Part shown: piece by piece, positions 8,641-18,918 of the stretch | How positions within the stretch are numbered: position 1 is the first letter of the stretch | How the letters are laid out: every line of letters begins with the position of its first letter | Source: DASTFP01 sp963744345 | GTDB lineage: Bacteria > Verrucomicrobiota > Verrucomicrobiia > Chthoniobacterales > Terrimicrobiaceae | DNA: 64,000 nucleotides | Reading direction: 5' to 3' | Assembly: GCA_963744345.1 (NCBI GenBank) | Contig: CAVUTD010000010.1 | Location: forward strand, 1-64,000 | Made by a program: the position numbers and the translations under genes | The notes under the pieces: model-generated | Database searches by the model: none | Told to the model about the DNA's origin: nothing | The model's input: the letters and a program-made list of their open reading frames with translations, nothing else

Positions 8641-11600
8641 CTATTGGAAGCGAGCCTCGATGATGGAGAAATCGTCGTCCAACCGCGGGGAACCGCGAAG
8701 GTGATAAACATGGTCCAGGAGTTCATCCATGAGGCCTTTTCGCTGTTCGGCCAAAGCCGCCAAATGCGCAATGCAAGCCTCCAGATTCCACGTGTCACGT
8801 CCATCTCGGAAGATTTCGAACACGCCGTCGCTGAAGATCAGCAAGCGCGCCCCCGCCGGGATGCGACACGACTGAGCGGGATACTTGACACCGCGAAGCA
8901 CACCCATCATCAGGCCGGAGGAAGGAAGGAGGAGCGGATTCGGCACGCCGGGAAGCAGCACCACCGCTGGGGGATGACCGCCTCCTGCCCAGGTTAGCGT
9001 GCGGCTCGCTCGGTGGTAAACACCATACCAAATCGTGAAAAACCTTTGGCCGTGCTGTTCGCCTTGGAAAGCGCTGTTGAGTTTGGCAAGCACCTGATCA
9101 GGTTCTTTCATGTCGGCTCCAGCTAATGCCCCCGCACGGATGACATTGGCTATGGTGACCGATAGCAGTGCGGCATCCAGTCCATGTCCGGTGACGTCGA
9201 CGAGATAAAGCGCGAGGTGATCGTCTTCCACCCAATGATAACCGATCGTATCGCCGCCGAGGGTGGAGGCCGGAAGGTAACGCCAATCAACAGAGACCAA
9301 GCCCTCCATCGGAGCCGGGATACAGTCGCGCACGTATTTGATGCCGGCGGCGAACTCCGCGCGCATGCGCTCATCGCTGAGATTCTCAAGGAGGGCCGCG
9401 GCATCGACGAAATCGGGCATAGTGAAGCCCTCGGTGAAAGCGCCGTGCACCTCTGCCAGCGACCTGAACGCTTCTTCGCGGCGGCCCTGCTTTTGCCAAA
9501 ATCGCACCAGGCTGGTCGTGGCGCGCAGTTCCCACCCTTTGCTCTGCTGGCGTTGAGCCGTCCCGACAGCGCGACGGAAGCATTCCTCAGCCAGCTTTTC
9601 ATCGCCTGACCCCGCCAGGGCCAGTTCGCCTTTGAGCCGATGCAATTCCGCTTCCTGGAATCGCTCGTCGTTCTTCTCCACGAGTGCGAGTCCCTCGTCC
9701 AGAGCTGCGCGCGCTTCAGCGAATCTCCCCGCCTTCAAGCAGCCATCTGCCAGCATGCTCAAGTAGTAGGGCACGGCCAATTCTGCGCCCGTGCTTCGGT
9801 AGTCTTCCAGCCCACTCTGCAGTAGCCGAAGCCCCTGCTCCAGCCGGCCTTGCAGCAACAAGCCGCCGGCAGCGTAAAGCGTGCCTGACGCCTTCCAGAA
9901 GAGAAACCCCTGTTCTGTGGCGATCCGAATTTGCTCGTCGGCGGCTGCCTGCGCCTTCTTCCCCAATCGGCAGTGCTGGTAGAGCCAACCTGTGTGATGG
10001 AGCGCGTATTCGAGACTAAAGGGATGGTTGATGGCACGGGCAAGCTCGATCATCTCGCCATTCAGCTTGAGAGCCTGCTCCGGCAACCCGAGGTGCCACA
10101 ATGCCAGGGCCAGATAACAGCGATGAGTGACGCCGGCATCCTCGCCGACGAGTCCTGCCCAGAACGCCGTCCGTTCGCGATCGTCGAACTCGGTGATCGC
10201 CCGGACGCAACATTCGCGAGCCCCCGCAAAATCGCCGCGATACAGCCGTGTTAAGCCCTTTAGGAAGAGGGCCTCCATCAGGATGCCGGGATCGTTAAAT
10301 CGCTCGCCAAACACCATGGCTTCATCGGCCAATTCGCTGCAAATGCGCAGGTCGCCGCGCACGATGTGGAACGCGAAATTACCCCACATCATGGTAAAAA
10401 GTTGCGGCCTCTGGCCAACCCGCTCGCACAGCGCCCGGGCGCGCTCGAATATCGGACCGACTTCAGGCGCTGCATACCCCCGTGAAGCGATGTAAGCAGT
10501 GCCGAGCGGACCGAGCAGTTCTAGTTCACGAGCATCGCGCTCGGGCGAAGGTTCGAGCCCCTCAAGCAGTTTGAGACCCTTAGTGAGGTGGTTGATCGCT
10601 TCGGCGTGCGCGAACCGGTCCCTTGAACGCAGGCCCGCCTTCAGGCAATAGCCGACCGCCTTCTCAATGATCCCGGCTTCCCTGAAGTGCTCTGCCAGCA
10701 GTTCCGGCTGCGTTTCAACCAAATTCGCAAACCGTGCTTCCATGGTCGCGGCGACCTGCTGATGGAATTTCCGACGCCTGGGCTCGTCAATCGCACCATA
10801 GAGCGCTTCCCCGATCAAACCGTGTTTAAAGAGGTAAACGCATTCTGGCGGCTGACCTGTCGGGTAGACGATCCCGGCTGACACCAGCTTGGCCAACTCG
10901 GCCCTCAGCGTCTGTTCGTCAACAGTCACAACGGCCGCGAGCAAAGCGTAATCAAACTCGCGACCGAGTGTGGCGGCGACTTGGGCTACGTCCCGGTCAA
11001 CCGAGATTCGATCGAGCCTGGCCGCCACGAGCTCCTGGAGGGTTGCGGGCAGTTCTCTCGCAGTCGCTGCCGTTCCCGCGAAAGTCGCAATCGTCTCGGG
11101 TTCGAACATCGCAGACTCATATGCGAGACGACTAAATTCTTCGACCAACAGCGGCACTCCGCTGGTGCGGTTGTAGATTTGGGCGACCAAAGCCTCCGGT
11201 AACGCTTCGCCGGCATCTCTTCGCATCCACTCGGCTACGTGCCGTCGCGTCAGCCGATTGAGGGCCAGGTTTGTTTGGTGTGCCAGGGCCGGCCAGGGAG
11301 TCTTGAATTGCGGGCGGAACGTGAGGACGGTGAGGATTCGATCGTGGGCGCCCTCGCTGACAAACTGTTCAAGAAACTCCAGACTCGAGGCGTCAATCCA
11401 GTGCAGGTCTTCCACGACGAAGAGGACCGGCCACTTGCGAGAGGAGGCAAGCAACCACTCCCGCAATGCAGCAAAGGTCTCTTCACGCTCGCGAGCCGGC
11501 GTCAGACCCGTCATCGAATAGCGCGCATCAGGCGGCAGCAAGAGCAATTTGGCAAATAGCGCCACGACCTCCGGTCGCCCTAAATCACAAGCATCCAAAT

Positions 11601-11996
11601 GCCGCGCCAATCGCTCGAAGCTCACTGTCGTGGATGGATCGCTCCCAGTCCCGAGGAAGCGTTCCAGATAATCCGCCACGGGATAAAGCTCCAGTTCTGG
11701 AACTGTTCTGAGCAACGCCACTCGATAAGCAGGCAGCCCGGCTCGATCGACGCGCTCACGGATTCGCCAGCCGCTGCCACGGCAGTGTCACTCCGTTCGG
11801 CTCCCACGCGCTGCGCGAGTGTCTGCACGAGGCGAGACTTGCCCAAGCCAGCTTCCCCAATCACGAGGACGACCTGGCCCATCCCCTCTTGAGCCTGGTC
11901 CCACCGATCGTGCAGCAAACTCAACTCGGTATCCCGACCCATCAGCGGCATGAGTCTAAGCGGCGAGCCCGCTTCAGACTGCCCGCATCCTGTCAA
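8641..11996 (-). pseudogene. AAA ATPase-TPR-SpoIIE phosphatase fusion, frameshifted
   Basis: About 1115 codons read in two frames. The N-terminal part (11996 to about 11698) has the 'MGRDTELSLL' start of an AAA_16/STAND-like ATPase and the Walker A 'GEAGLGKSRL'. It breaks after 'EWRCSEQFQN', and the protein resumes in another frame as 'ELYPVADYLERF', so one base is probably missing near 11698. The resumed part holds the Walker B-like 'LFVVEDLHWID' and sensor region, a long TPR-type helical array (about 400 residues), and at the C-terminus a PP2C-like SpoIIE/RsbU phosphatase (about 9280-8641) with its metal aspartates ('GGD', 'LVDVTGHG', 'FSDG', 'LDDD') intact. The ATPase-TPR half resembles that of soil-bacterial adenylyl-cyclase ATPases, but I find no cyclase domain upstream. 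The start is uncertain (TTG 11996, or ATG a few codons inside). Likely role: ATP-dependent signalling protein controlling a phosphoprotein switch. Broken, unless the shift is a sequencing error. Confidence 0.75.
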
Positions 11997-12342
11997 CTCG
12001 GAGTTCGTGTGCGATTCGCCGGTCTGTTTCTGCCGTTTCGATTCATCAGCGTGTCTAAAACCGCGCGCCAGTACCGTTACAACTCAACGGTGTTGTGGCG
12101 ATTTTGCTCATCGCAACGTTAGGTCGGAACATCAGCATCATGCCCCGGCATGTGCTCTGTCTAGCCTGAAAAGCGACACACCATAGGCTTGTTTTGCAGC
12201 CTGGGCTAATTGGATATTGAATTTGCCATCGCCTGGCGGCTCCGTCGCCACCACAGAGCACGACGGAAACAGCGGCGAGACGATTGCGCATGTTAAGGCG
12301 GCGCCTGCTTGACCTGCTATTGTGAAAGAATTTTCCAAAGAC

Positions 12343-13107
12343 ATGAACACGAACACCCAGAAACTCTCAGGAAAAATCGCTCTCGTCACCGGCGGCAGCA
12401 GCGGCATTGGTTTGGCCACAGCAAAACGCTTCGTCGCGGAAGGCGCCTATGTCTTCATCACCGGCCGTCGGCAGACGGAACTTGACGGTGCTGGGAAGGA
12501 GATTGGCCGCAACGTAACCCCCATTCGCAGCGATGTCGGCAATCTCGCCGACCTGGACCGCCTCTTCGACGCGATCAAACAACAAAAAGCCCGCCTCGAC
12601 ATCCTCTTCGCAAATGCCGGCGGCGGGGAGTTTGTCCCCCTCGGGCAAGTCACCGAAGCACACTTTGACAAATATTTCGGGATCAATGTCAAGGGCACGC
12701 TCTTCACCGTGCAGAAGGCACTGCCCCTGATGCCGCCTGGCGCCGCAATTGTCATCAACGGGTCGATGGTATCAATCAAGGGCTATCCGGCCTTCGGCGT
12801 TTACGCCGCGACCAAGGCAGCGCTGCGGTCGTTCGCCCGAACCTGGTCAGTGGATCTCAAGGGCCGCAACATCCGAGTCAATGTGGTCAGCCCCGGAACT
12901 GTCATCACGCCCGGTTACAAAAGCGAGCTCGGACTGACTGACGAGCAGATAGATCAGATGAAAACACAAACCGCCGCCACGACACCCTTAGGTCGTGTCG
13001 GAACGCCGGACGAAATCGCTAAAGCGGTCGTGTTCCTCGCCTCCGACGACAGCAGCTACGTCACGGGCACGGAACTCTTCGTGGACGGCGGGGCGGCGCA
13101 AATTTGA
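12343..13107 (+). CDS. short-chain dehydrogenase/reductase (SDR)
   Basis: Classical SDR of 254 residues, a NAD(P)H-dependent oxidoreductase. The Rossmann motif GGSSGIG is at 17-23, followed by the NAG motif, a catalytic Ser ('NGSM') and Tyr154-x3-Lys158 ('YAATK'). The C-terminus 'SYVTGTELFVDGG' is typical of 3-oxoacyl-ACP-reductase-like SDRs. I chose ATG 12343 because it gives the family length; a GTG at 12322 would add seven residues. Substrate not predictable. It is followed on the opposite strand by a cupin gene and then by an FAD monooxygenase, all compatible with small-molecule catabolism. Confidence 0.9.
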   Translation: MNTNTQKLSGKIALVTGGSSGIGLATAKRFVAEGAYVFITGRRQTELDGAGKEIGRNVTPIRSDVGNLADLDRLFDAIKQQKARLDILFANAGGGEFVPLGQVTEAHFDKYFGINVKGTLFTVQKALPLMPPGAAIVINGSMVSIKGYPAFGVYAATKAALRSFARTWSVDLKGRNIRVNVVSPGTVITPGYKSELGLTDEQIDQMKTQTAATTPLGRVGTPDEIAKAVVFLASDDSSYVTGTELFVDGGAAQI

Positions 13108-13132
13108 AGCCAAGCTCTAAACCGGGGCAAAC

Positions 13133-13612
13133 TCATTCTTCGCCATCGTACCCTTCCAGCGGTTCGGAACGGATCAGTCGGCGTTCGGGTGAGCGCACCC
13201 CCCATTTTTGGCTGTCCGGATAGTACGATGACTCGCCTATCGGATTGTCCGCGACGACATAAAGAATCAGATCCTGCGAACCGTCGTTGGTAAGTTGGTG
13301 AGCTTCCCCTGGCCGGAAGATGAAAGCATCTCCTGGTCCGATCGGGGTCGTCCCATCCTTATGCCGGGCGACGCCCGTGCCGGAAATCACATGGTAGAAC
13401 TCCCATTGCGCGCTATGTGAGTGATAGGGATACGCAGCCTTGCCGGGAGGAATGCGGCAAATCTCCACATCGAAGGGATGCCGCTCGCTCAGGTCCGTGG
13501 ATTGCGGCTTGCGCCCAAGTGCCTCCGAGATCTCCTTGCCAGCGCCCACGAACTTCCCTTTTGGTGAAGACCAGGTCTCTTCAACAAGGTCGTTTGTATT
13601 TATTTTATGCAT
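13133..13612 (-). CDS. cupin-domain protein
   Basis: A 159-residue single-domain cupin. The two cupin motifs are visible: 'HSHSAQWEFYHVISGTG' with His64, His66 and Glu71 as metal ligands, and 'PGDAFIFRPGEAHQL' with His105. The best comparison is with small cupins that bind or isomerise sugars and aromatic compounds; the reaction cannot be told. It is convergent with the SDR (25 bp between stops) and divergent from the FAD monooxygenase. Start at ATG 13612. Confidence 0.88.
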   Translation of the reverse strand: MHKINTNDLVEETWSSPKGKFVGAGKEISEALGRKPQSTDLSERHPFDVEICRIPPGKAAYPYHSHSAQWEFYHVISGTGVARHKDGTTPIGPGDAFIFRPGEAHQLTNDGSQDLILYVVADNPIGESSYYPDSQKWGVRSPERRLIRSEPLEGYDGEE

Positions 13613-13773
13613 AATTTTTTGACTGCATTCACCCCGTCATCGACAACCAGCGTCGCCCCTGCTTCAAGTCGCGCACCGCGGCTGTCTCACAACGTCCCAT
13701 GCTATGATCTCGAAAATTCAGGCGAAGAACGCCCAACGATGTCAGTTAAACCTCAAGTCGAAAACAAATAACG

Positions 13774-15252
13774 ATGATTAAACCTGTTCTCGTGGTGGGG
13801 GCCGGCCCGGTAGGAATGACAATGGCCTCCGAGCTGGCACGCTATGGCGTGCCCGTCCGCATCGTCGACATGGCGGCCCAGCGGACCGACAAATCCAAGG
13901 CTTTGGTTCTCTGGAGCAGGACGCTGGAGCTGCTGGATCGCGGCGGAGGGGCAGATCCGTTTGTCAATGCCGGGTTCAAGGCGAAAGCGGTCAACTTCAC
14001 CGCGGGCGACAAGGCAATTGGTCGGGTCAGCATGGAGAGCGTGCAAAGCCCCTACCCTTATGGACTGATGCTTCCGCAATCAGAAACTGAGCGTCTTCTT
14101 GAAGAGAGACTTGGCAGCCTTGGCGTGGTCGTGGAGCGGAGGGTGCAACTCATCAGCTTCCAGCGCAGCTCGGACGGCTTTAATGCTGTGCTGCGACACG
14201 CCGACGGGCGCCCGGAGGCTGTCTCGGCGGATTGGCTGATCGGTTGCGACGGAGCTCACAGCGCCGTGCGCCATGGTCTTGGCGCTCCATTCGCCGGGGA
14301 AACGCTGAAGAGTGACTGGATGTTGGCCGACGTTCATATGACGGGGTATCCGCGTCCCGACAGCGAGGTCTCCGTCTACTGGCACCAGGATGGCGTCTTT
14401 GTTATTTTCCCGATCTCGCCCGGCCGCTATCGAGTCCTGGGGGACTTGCCGGCCACCGACACCGAGCAACCGCCGACACCAACGCTGGAGCAGGTTCAAG
14501 CCATCATCGACCGGCGAGGGCCAGGAGGGCTCAAAGCCTTCGACCCAATCTGGCTCGCAGGCTTCAGGATCAATGGCCGCAAGGTTGCGAGCTATCGCTG
14601 GGGTCGCGCCTTCCTCGCCGGCGATGCCGCGCACGTTCACAGTCCGGCGGGAGGACAAGGCATGAACACGGGAATGCAGGATGCCTTTAACCTGGCTTGG
14701 AAATTAGCGTTGGTCGTCCGCGAAACGTGCGACGAGCATTTGTTGGACAGCTACAGTCCCGAACGCAGTGCGGTCGGGGACGAGGTCCTCAAGTCCGCGG
14801 CCCGGTTGACCGCTGTCGGGATAACGAAAAATCCCGTTGCCCAAGCCGTCCGAAACGTTGTCGCCCACGTCATGCTTGGGCTAAGCCCAGTTCAACAAGC
14901 CTTTGCCGACAAGGTGACGGAGGTCACGATCGGGTATCCCAAGAGTCCACTCAATGGGGCCTCTCTCGGCGGAGCGGGACCAAAGCCGGGTGAGCGCATG
15001 ATCCCGGTGGCCGGCCAAGTGGCTGTGGGATCGGGCGGCAAGCCACTGTTTGCGCTTTTCGCGAAGAAGACAGGCGCCACGGATGATCTCATCGGAAGAT
15101 TCGAGGGATTGTTGGATTCCAACGTTCGCCCTCCTTTGCACGACGATGGGATTTGGCTGGTTCGCCCCGACGGGTACGTCGCCTGTTCCTCGAAAGATGC
15201 AGACGTTGTCGCCAGCTGCCTCGATCAGTTCGTGAAACCGAGTAAGGGCTAG
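13774..15252 (+). CDS. FAD-dependent aromatic-type monooxygenase
   Basis: A 492-residue group A flavoprotein monooxygenase (FAD_binding_3 family). Visible motifs: 'VVGAGPVGMTMASEL' (GxGxxG dinucleotide fold) at the N-terminus, the 'GCDGAHS' DG motif near 160, and 'FLAGDAAHVHSPAGGQGMN', the GD motif that binds FAD ribityl, near 285. A C-terminal thioredoxin-like extension ('DGIWLVRPDGYVA') is present, as in PheA/MhpA-type hydroxylases. It probably hydroxylates an aromatic or polyketide-like substrate with NAD(P)H. Alone on its strand. The upstream cupin is divergent. Confidence 0.92.
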   Translation: MIKPVLVVGAGPVGMTMASELARYGVPVRIVDMAAQRTDKSKALVLWSRTLELLDRGGGADPFVNAGFKAKAVNFTAGDKAIGRVSMESVQSPYPYGLMLPQSETERLLEERLGSLGVVVERRVQLISFQRSSDGFNAVLRHADGRPEAVSADWLIGCDGAHSAVRHGLGAPFAGETLKSDWMLADVHMTGYPRPDSEVSVYWHQDGVFVIFPISPGRYRVLGDLPATDTEQPPTPTLEQVQAIIDRRGPGGLKAFDPIWLAGFRINGRKVASYRWGRAFLAGDAAHVHSPAGGQGMNTGMQDAFNLAWKLALVVRETCDEHLLDSYSPERSAVGDEVLKSAARLTAVGITKNPVAQAVRNVVAHVMLGLSPVQQAFADKVTEVTIGYPKSPLNGASLGGAGPKPGERMIPVAGQVAVGSGGKPLFALFAKKTGATDDLIGRFEGLLDSNVRPPLHDDGIWLVRPDGYVACSSKDADVVASCLDQFVKPSKG

Positions 15253-15531
15253 ATCCGAAGCCTCCAAAATGTTGGCACGCCGAAACGTCTGGGAGCGCGC
15301 CGCGGCGCATCCTAGCGTCCTTTTCCGGCGTCCCGCGGAAAAACTCTGGTCGGCGACCCCGAACACCACACGCCGGACGCGTATGCTCTCCTGACCTACC
15401 AATGGTGGCCTCTCAGCGCGCATTTCGGAAATGTTTTGTAGAGATGCTCTAGCCGCAAGCTGTAGCGGCGGCCTGTGGCCGCCGAAAGAAAAGAAGAAAA
15501 ATCCAGCGACAATTCCTTACAGCGCCGCGAG
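15253..15531. other. intergenic with REP-like palindrome
   Basis: About 280 bases between convergent genes. A REP-like palindrome (15460-15484) is the only structure I can support. It may serve as a bidirectional terminator. Confidence 0.5.
15460..15484. repeat. REP-like palindrome
   Basis: A GC-rich palindrome built on GGCGGCC-TGT-GGCCGCC, preceded by CTGTAGC. The unit at 6461-6519 shares both the CTGTAG lead and the GGC-CTGTG-GCC core, so the two belong to one dispersed family. It lies between convergent stop codons. Confidence 0.65.
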
Positions 15532-16947
15532 TTAACGAGCCTCCGCTTCCAGCGCATCATCGATCATTCGTTTGCGCTCCTGCGGAACGCTCCAGCGCAT
15601 TTGAGTCGCTTGATCAAGCGAACGGATGGGATCGAAGTACAGAAACCGCACTCCAGGTTTAACGCTGGGACTGGCGAAAACCGCAATTCCCGTCTCACGA
15701 TTGTAATGCTCGAATGAATGAGCATCGCGCTTTCCGCCACCGCCCATCGTGTCCACCACGAAACTTGGTGTGTTGAAGCCTGCTGTCGTGCCTCGCACGT
15801 GCTTCTCGATTCGCAGTCCCTGGTCGAGCGATGTGCGCAAGTCTTCCACGCCCGGAACCATGTCGTGGAAGTAAACGTAATACGGATGAATGTTGGTGAA
15901 TCCAAGTCGCTTCACGAGAAGTTGCATTGTGGCGGAGTCGCTATTCACGCCGTTCTGCAGGACGGTCTGGCAACGCACGGTAATGCCGCGCTCGGTCAGG
16001 CGATTCATGGCGCTGTGCGTCACCCCGGTGATTTCGTTCGGATGATTGAAATGGGTGTGAACAACCACATCCTTGTGCAGCTTGCGGCCCAGCTCGACCA
16101 CGTTCGTGAGCGCATCGAGCCACGCATCGTCGCTAAGAATTTTCTGCGGCATCACGGCCAGGCCTTTCGTGGCATACCGGATCCGACGAATGTTCGGCAT
16201 TTTGAGCAGGCGCTCACCGATCAGTTGAATGTGCGTGGAGCGCAGGTTGTAGGCGTCGCCGCCGCTTATCACGATATCCTCAAGTTCCGGGTGCGACTCA
16301 ATATAGCGGAAAGCAGTCTCCCATCTCTCGAGCATTCCGCTAAGCTTAAGCTTTTCGACCGTGCCGGTATCTCCGCCGATTGCATAACTGCGGGTGCAGA
16401 ACCGGCAATAGACGGGACACGTGAGAATCGGTAGGAAGAGCGCCTTGTCGCGGTAACGATGCGTCAGGCCGGGAACGGGCGAGTCCCCCTGTTCACCCAA
16501 AGAGTCGAGTCGAAGTTCGGGATGGTTGGGCAGTTGCTGAGAAGCCAGCGGCAGAAATTGCGTCCGGATTGGATCGTCATGCGGATCGTTCCAATCGATC
16601 AGACTCAGAAGGTACGGCGAAATGCGCAGCGCCATCGGCGCGCGCTCAACTCCCAAGGCAACATCTTTAAAAAACGACTCCGAGGCACGATCCTGGAGAA
16701 GGTCCTTGATTTGCCGAATGTTTGTCGCGGTGTGCCGGCCCTGGAAGGTGTGCGTATGAAACTCGGCGGCGGATACGTGAGCGAAGCCCGGGACGCGCCG
16801 CCAAAACTCGTCGGTCCGTAAATCGCAGTGCCGCAAGTCCGGCGTATCCGGAGTGCTAACCTCGGCTATATCGATACCACCGGACGCAAGCTGCGGCGGG
16901 TCGACATGCTGAGTGTCCAGTTCTTCAATTATTGCAAGGGATGACAT
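15532..16947 (-). CDS. KamA-family radical SAM aminomutase
   Basis: A 471-residue protein of the lysine 2,3-aminomutase family (KamA/EpmB/YodO). The radical SAM cluster motif is CX3CX2C (Cys177, Cys181, Cys184 in 'CPVYCRFCTR'). The PLP-lysine neighbourhood 'DTMGGGGK' is near 400, and 'YVYFHDMVPGVEDLRT' is typical of the family. The length is closer to catabolic KamA than to EpmB (about 340), and no efp-related gene is adjacent, so the substrate is uncertain. It is the last gene of a probable operon with thioredoxin (58 bp upstream) and an HtrA-like protease. Confidence 0.9.
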   Translation of the reverse strand: MSSLAIIEELDTQHVDPPQLASGGIDIAEVSTPDTPDLRHCDLRTDEFWRRVPGFAHVSAAEFHTHTFQGRHTATNIRQIKDLLQDRASESFFKDVALGVERAPMALRISPYLLSLIDWNDPHDDPIRTQFLPLASQQLPNHPELRLDSLGEQGDSPVPGLTHRYRDKALFLPILTCPVYCRFCTRSYAIGGDTGTVEKLKLSGMLERWETAFRYIESHPELEDIVISGGDAYNLRSTHIQLIGERLLKMPNIRRIRYATKGLAVMPQKILSDDAWLDALTNVVELGRKLHKDVVVHTHFNHPNEITGVTHSAMNRLTERGITVRCQTVLQNGVNSDSATMQLLVKRLGFTNIHPYYVYFHDMVPGVEDLRTSLDQGLRIEKHVRGTTAGFNTPSFVVDTMGGGGKRDAHSFEHYNRETGIAVFASPSVKPGVRFLYFDPIRSLDQATQMRWSVPQERKRMIDDALEAEAR

Positions 16948-17004
16948 GTTTGGAGTGGAAATTGTTGATTCGATGAAATTCCCGCCGCGGGACCCAGGCC
17001 AGCC

Positions 17005-17337
17005 TCAGCTGGCCAGAACGGCGACCTTGGAGAGCAGGTTCTGTTTGCTCGTGACACCGACTACCGTGTGCCTGAGCTCACCGTCCACGAAGACGAGAAA
17101 CGTGGGTATGCAACGGATGCCAAACCTCTCTGAAAGCGACGGATTATCGTCCACGTTGACTTTGACAACGCGCAGAGCGCCCGCGTTTTCTCGCGCGATC
17201 TCGTCGAGCATTGGTGCAACCGCTTTGCACGGTCCGCACCAGGCCGCCCAGAAGTCGACCAGCACCGGAATTGGCGACTGGATGACCGCGCGCTCGAAAC
17301 TCTCTTCGTTAATATTGATGGGCTCGGATGAGTTCAT
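17005..17337 (-). CDS. trxA: thioredoxin
   Basis: A 110-residue thioredoxin with the active-site WCGPC at 33-37, the preceding 'VLVDFWA' strand, and cis-Pro 'IRCIPTFLVF'. No signal peptide, so cytoplasmic disulfide reductase. It lies between the HtrA-like protease (25 bp upstream) and the KamA-family enzyme. It could reduce or protect neighbouring products, but nothing in the sequence proves that. Confidence 0.93.
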   Translation of the reverse strand: MNSSEPININEESFERAVIQSPIPVLVDFWAAWCGPCKAVAPMLDEIARENAGALRVVKVNVDDNPSLSERFGIRCIPTFLVFVDGELRHTVVGVTSKQNLLSKVAVLAS

Positions 17338-17361
17338 ATTCTTGAATTGTTTGCAAAATTT

Positions 17362-18489
17362 TTAGCGGAGAGCCAATTCCGCTGAGGACGGCTCGGACTC
17401 CTGCGGGGTAATTTGAAGCATTAGCTTTTCGGTGTGACGAATGACGGTTAACTCGGAACGCACACCGATGTCCCGTCCAAGCAGGAGCTTGTGCAGATCG
17501 GTGATGTGCGCAATTGGGTGATCGTTGAACGCGATGATGACATCGCCGACTCTTATCCCGGCGGCTTGCGCCGGGCTGTCCTTTCCAACGGACACGACCA
17601 GCACACCCGTCTCGACTGGCAGCTTGTAAAACATCACCACCCGCCGGTGCAGTGGAACGTCCTGGCCCCCCACCCCAATGGATGCTCGGCGGAACTTGCC
17701 GTCCTTGATGAGCCAGCCGGCCACGAACTTGGCTGTGTCGATCGCCGTGGCAAAGCAGATGCCTTGCGCGGGAAGAATGATCGCGGTGTTGACGCCGATG
17801 ACCAGGCCACGCGAATCCACCAGGGGCCCGCCCGAATTCCCCGGGTTCAAGGCCGCGTCGGTTTGGATCACGTTGTCGATCATCCGGCCGGATTGCGCCA
17901 TCAAGGATCGCCCGAGAGCGCTGACCACGCCCGCAGTAACACTGGCCTGGAAGCCGTAGGGGTTTCCGATCGCAATTGCCACCTGTCCGACTCGAACGCT
18001 CGAAGACTCGCCGAGTTCTGCATGCGTGAGGTTCGGTGCGTCGATGCGGATGACTGCGAGATCGGTGTCCGGATCGTCGCCGATCAGGGCCGCTGGAAAA
18101 TTACGCCCGTCGGAAAGCGTCACCGCGATTTTACTCGCGCCGCGCACGACGTGACTGTTGGTCAAAATGAACCCGTCTCGGGCAATGATGAAGCCGGAAC
18201 CGCTGCCGCCGGTTTCGCCAGAGCGCCGGCCGTCAGTGACGGATTGGCGAACTTCAATGTTCACCACCGCGGGACCGACCTTCTCCACCGCTCCCATCAC
18301 CGCGTTCGAATAGCTGTCGAGCAGCACAACATCCGAAGATGCGGGTGTTCGCGAGCCAGGCAAGGCGCTCACCCCTTCGTGCAGCACGGGGCGAAGAGCA
18401 TGGGGTCTCCGCCCTTGGGATGCTTTTGGTATCTTTAATGTTTTCACTTTCGTTCGCGCTATAATCGACTTAATGTGTCTCATCGTCAA
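17362..18489 (-). CDS. S1C serine protease with PDZ domain (HtrA-like)
   Basis: A 375-residue trypsin-like protease of the DegP/HtrA family. Catalytic triad: His113 ('TNSHVV'), Asp143 ('DTDLAVIRID') and Ser219 ('GNSGGPL'). A single PDZ domain follows (about 270-360, 'GVLVVSVGKDSPAQAAGI'). The N-terminal ~55 residues are basic and Pro/Ser-rich, without a clear hydrophobic signal core, so it may be cytoplasmic or exported by a route not visible here. First gene of the protease-thioredoxin-KamA set. Its start is 30 bp from a divergent HxlR-type regulator, which is a likely regulator of this operon. Confidence 0.9.
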   Translation of the reverse strand: MTMRHIKSIIARTKVKTLKIPKASQGRRPHALRPVLHEGVSALPGSRTPASSDVVLLDSYSNAVMGAVEKVGPAVVNIEVRQSVTDGRRSGETGGSGSGFIIARDGFILTNSHVVRGASKIAVTLSDGRNFPAALIGDDPDTDLAVIRIDAPNLTHAELGESSSVRVGQVAIAIGNPYGFQASVTAGVVSALGRSLMAQSGRMIDNVIQTDAALNPGNSGGPLVDSRGLVIGVNTAIILPAQGICFATAIDTAKFVAGWLIKDGKFRRASIGVGGQDVPLHRRVVMFYKLPVETGVLVVSVGKDSPAQAAGIRVGDVIIAFNDHPIAHITDLHKLLLGRDIGVRSELTVIRHTEKLMLQITPQESEPSSAELALR

Positions 18490-18519
18490 TTACCCACTTT
18501 TTAGTGCTATACACACCTT
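18490..18519. promoter_or_regulatory. short divergent promoter region
   Basis: Only 30 bases separate the starts of the HtrA-like protease and the HxlR regulator, so both promoters must overlap each other and the coding starts. HxlR proteins commonly control the divergent neighbour. No clear palindrome was identified. Confidence 0.4.
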
Positions 18520-18918
18520 ATGGTTCCTAAGAAACTAGCCAGAAGTCGACACGTTCCGTCGGGTCCGTCCGTGCTGGATCCGGAATGCGACTCCCGGAAG
18601 GTGCTCGACCGGATTGCGGACAAGTGGACCGCGTTGATTATCCATGTGCTCTCGACTGGCACGAAGCGCCACGGCGAATTGCGACGCCAGATTTCCGAAG
18701 TCTCGCAAAAGATGCTCACCCAGACGCTGCGCAGTCTCGAAGATGACGGCCTCGTCAACCGGAAGGTCTATCCGGTGGTTCCTCCAATGGTTGAGTATTC
18801 CCTCACCCCACTCGGGCGAAGTCTGATCGAACCCCTTGAGGCGATCTGCCGCTGGGCTGAAGAGCATCTGCCAGAGCTCGAGGCCGCCCGCGAACGCGCG
18901 AAACGCAAGACCAATTGA
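18520..18918 (+). CDS. HxlR-family transcriptional regulator
   Basis: A 132-residue winged-helix regulator. The HxlR signature is clear: a Cys-containing lead ('DPECDSRKVLDRIADKWTALII'), then 'HGELRRQISEVSQKMLTQTLRSLEDDGLV', then 'VEYSLTPLGRSL'. HxlR proteins sense redox, aldehydes or small ligands; the conserved Cys near residue 24 is present. Divergent, at 30 bp, from the protease-thioredoxin-KamA operon. Confidence 0.92.
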   Translation: MVPKKLARSRHVPSGPSVLDPECDSRKVLDRIADKWTALIIHVLSTGTKRHGELRRQISEVSQKMLTQTLRSLEDDGLVNRKVYPVVPPMVEYSLTPLGRSLIEPLEAICRWAEEHLPELEAARERAKRKTN

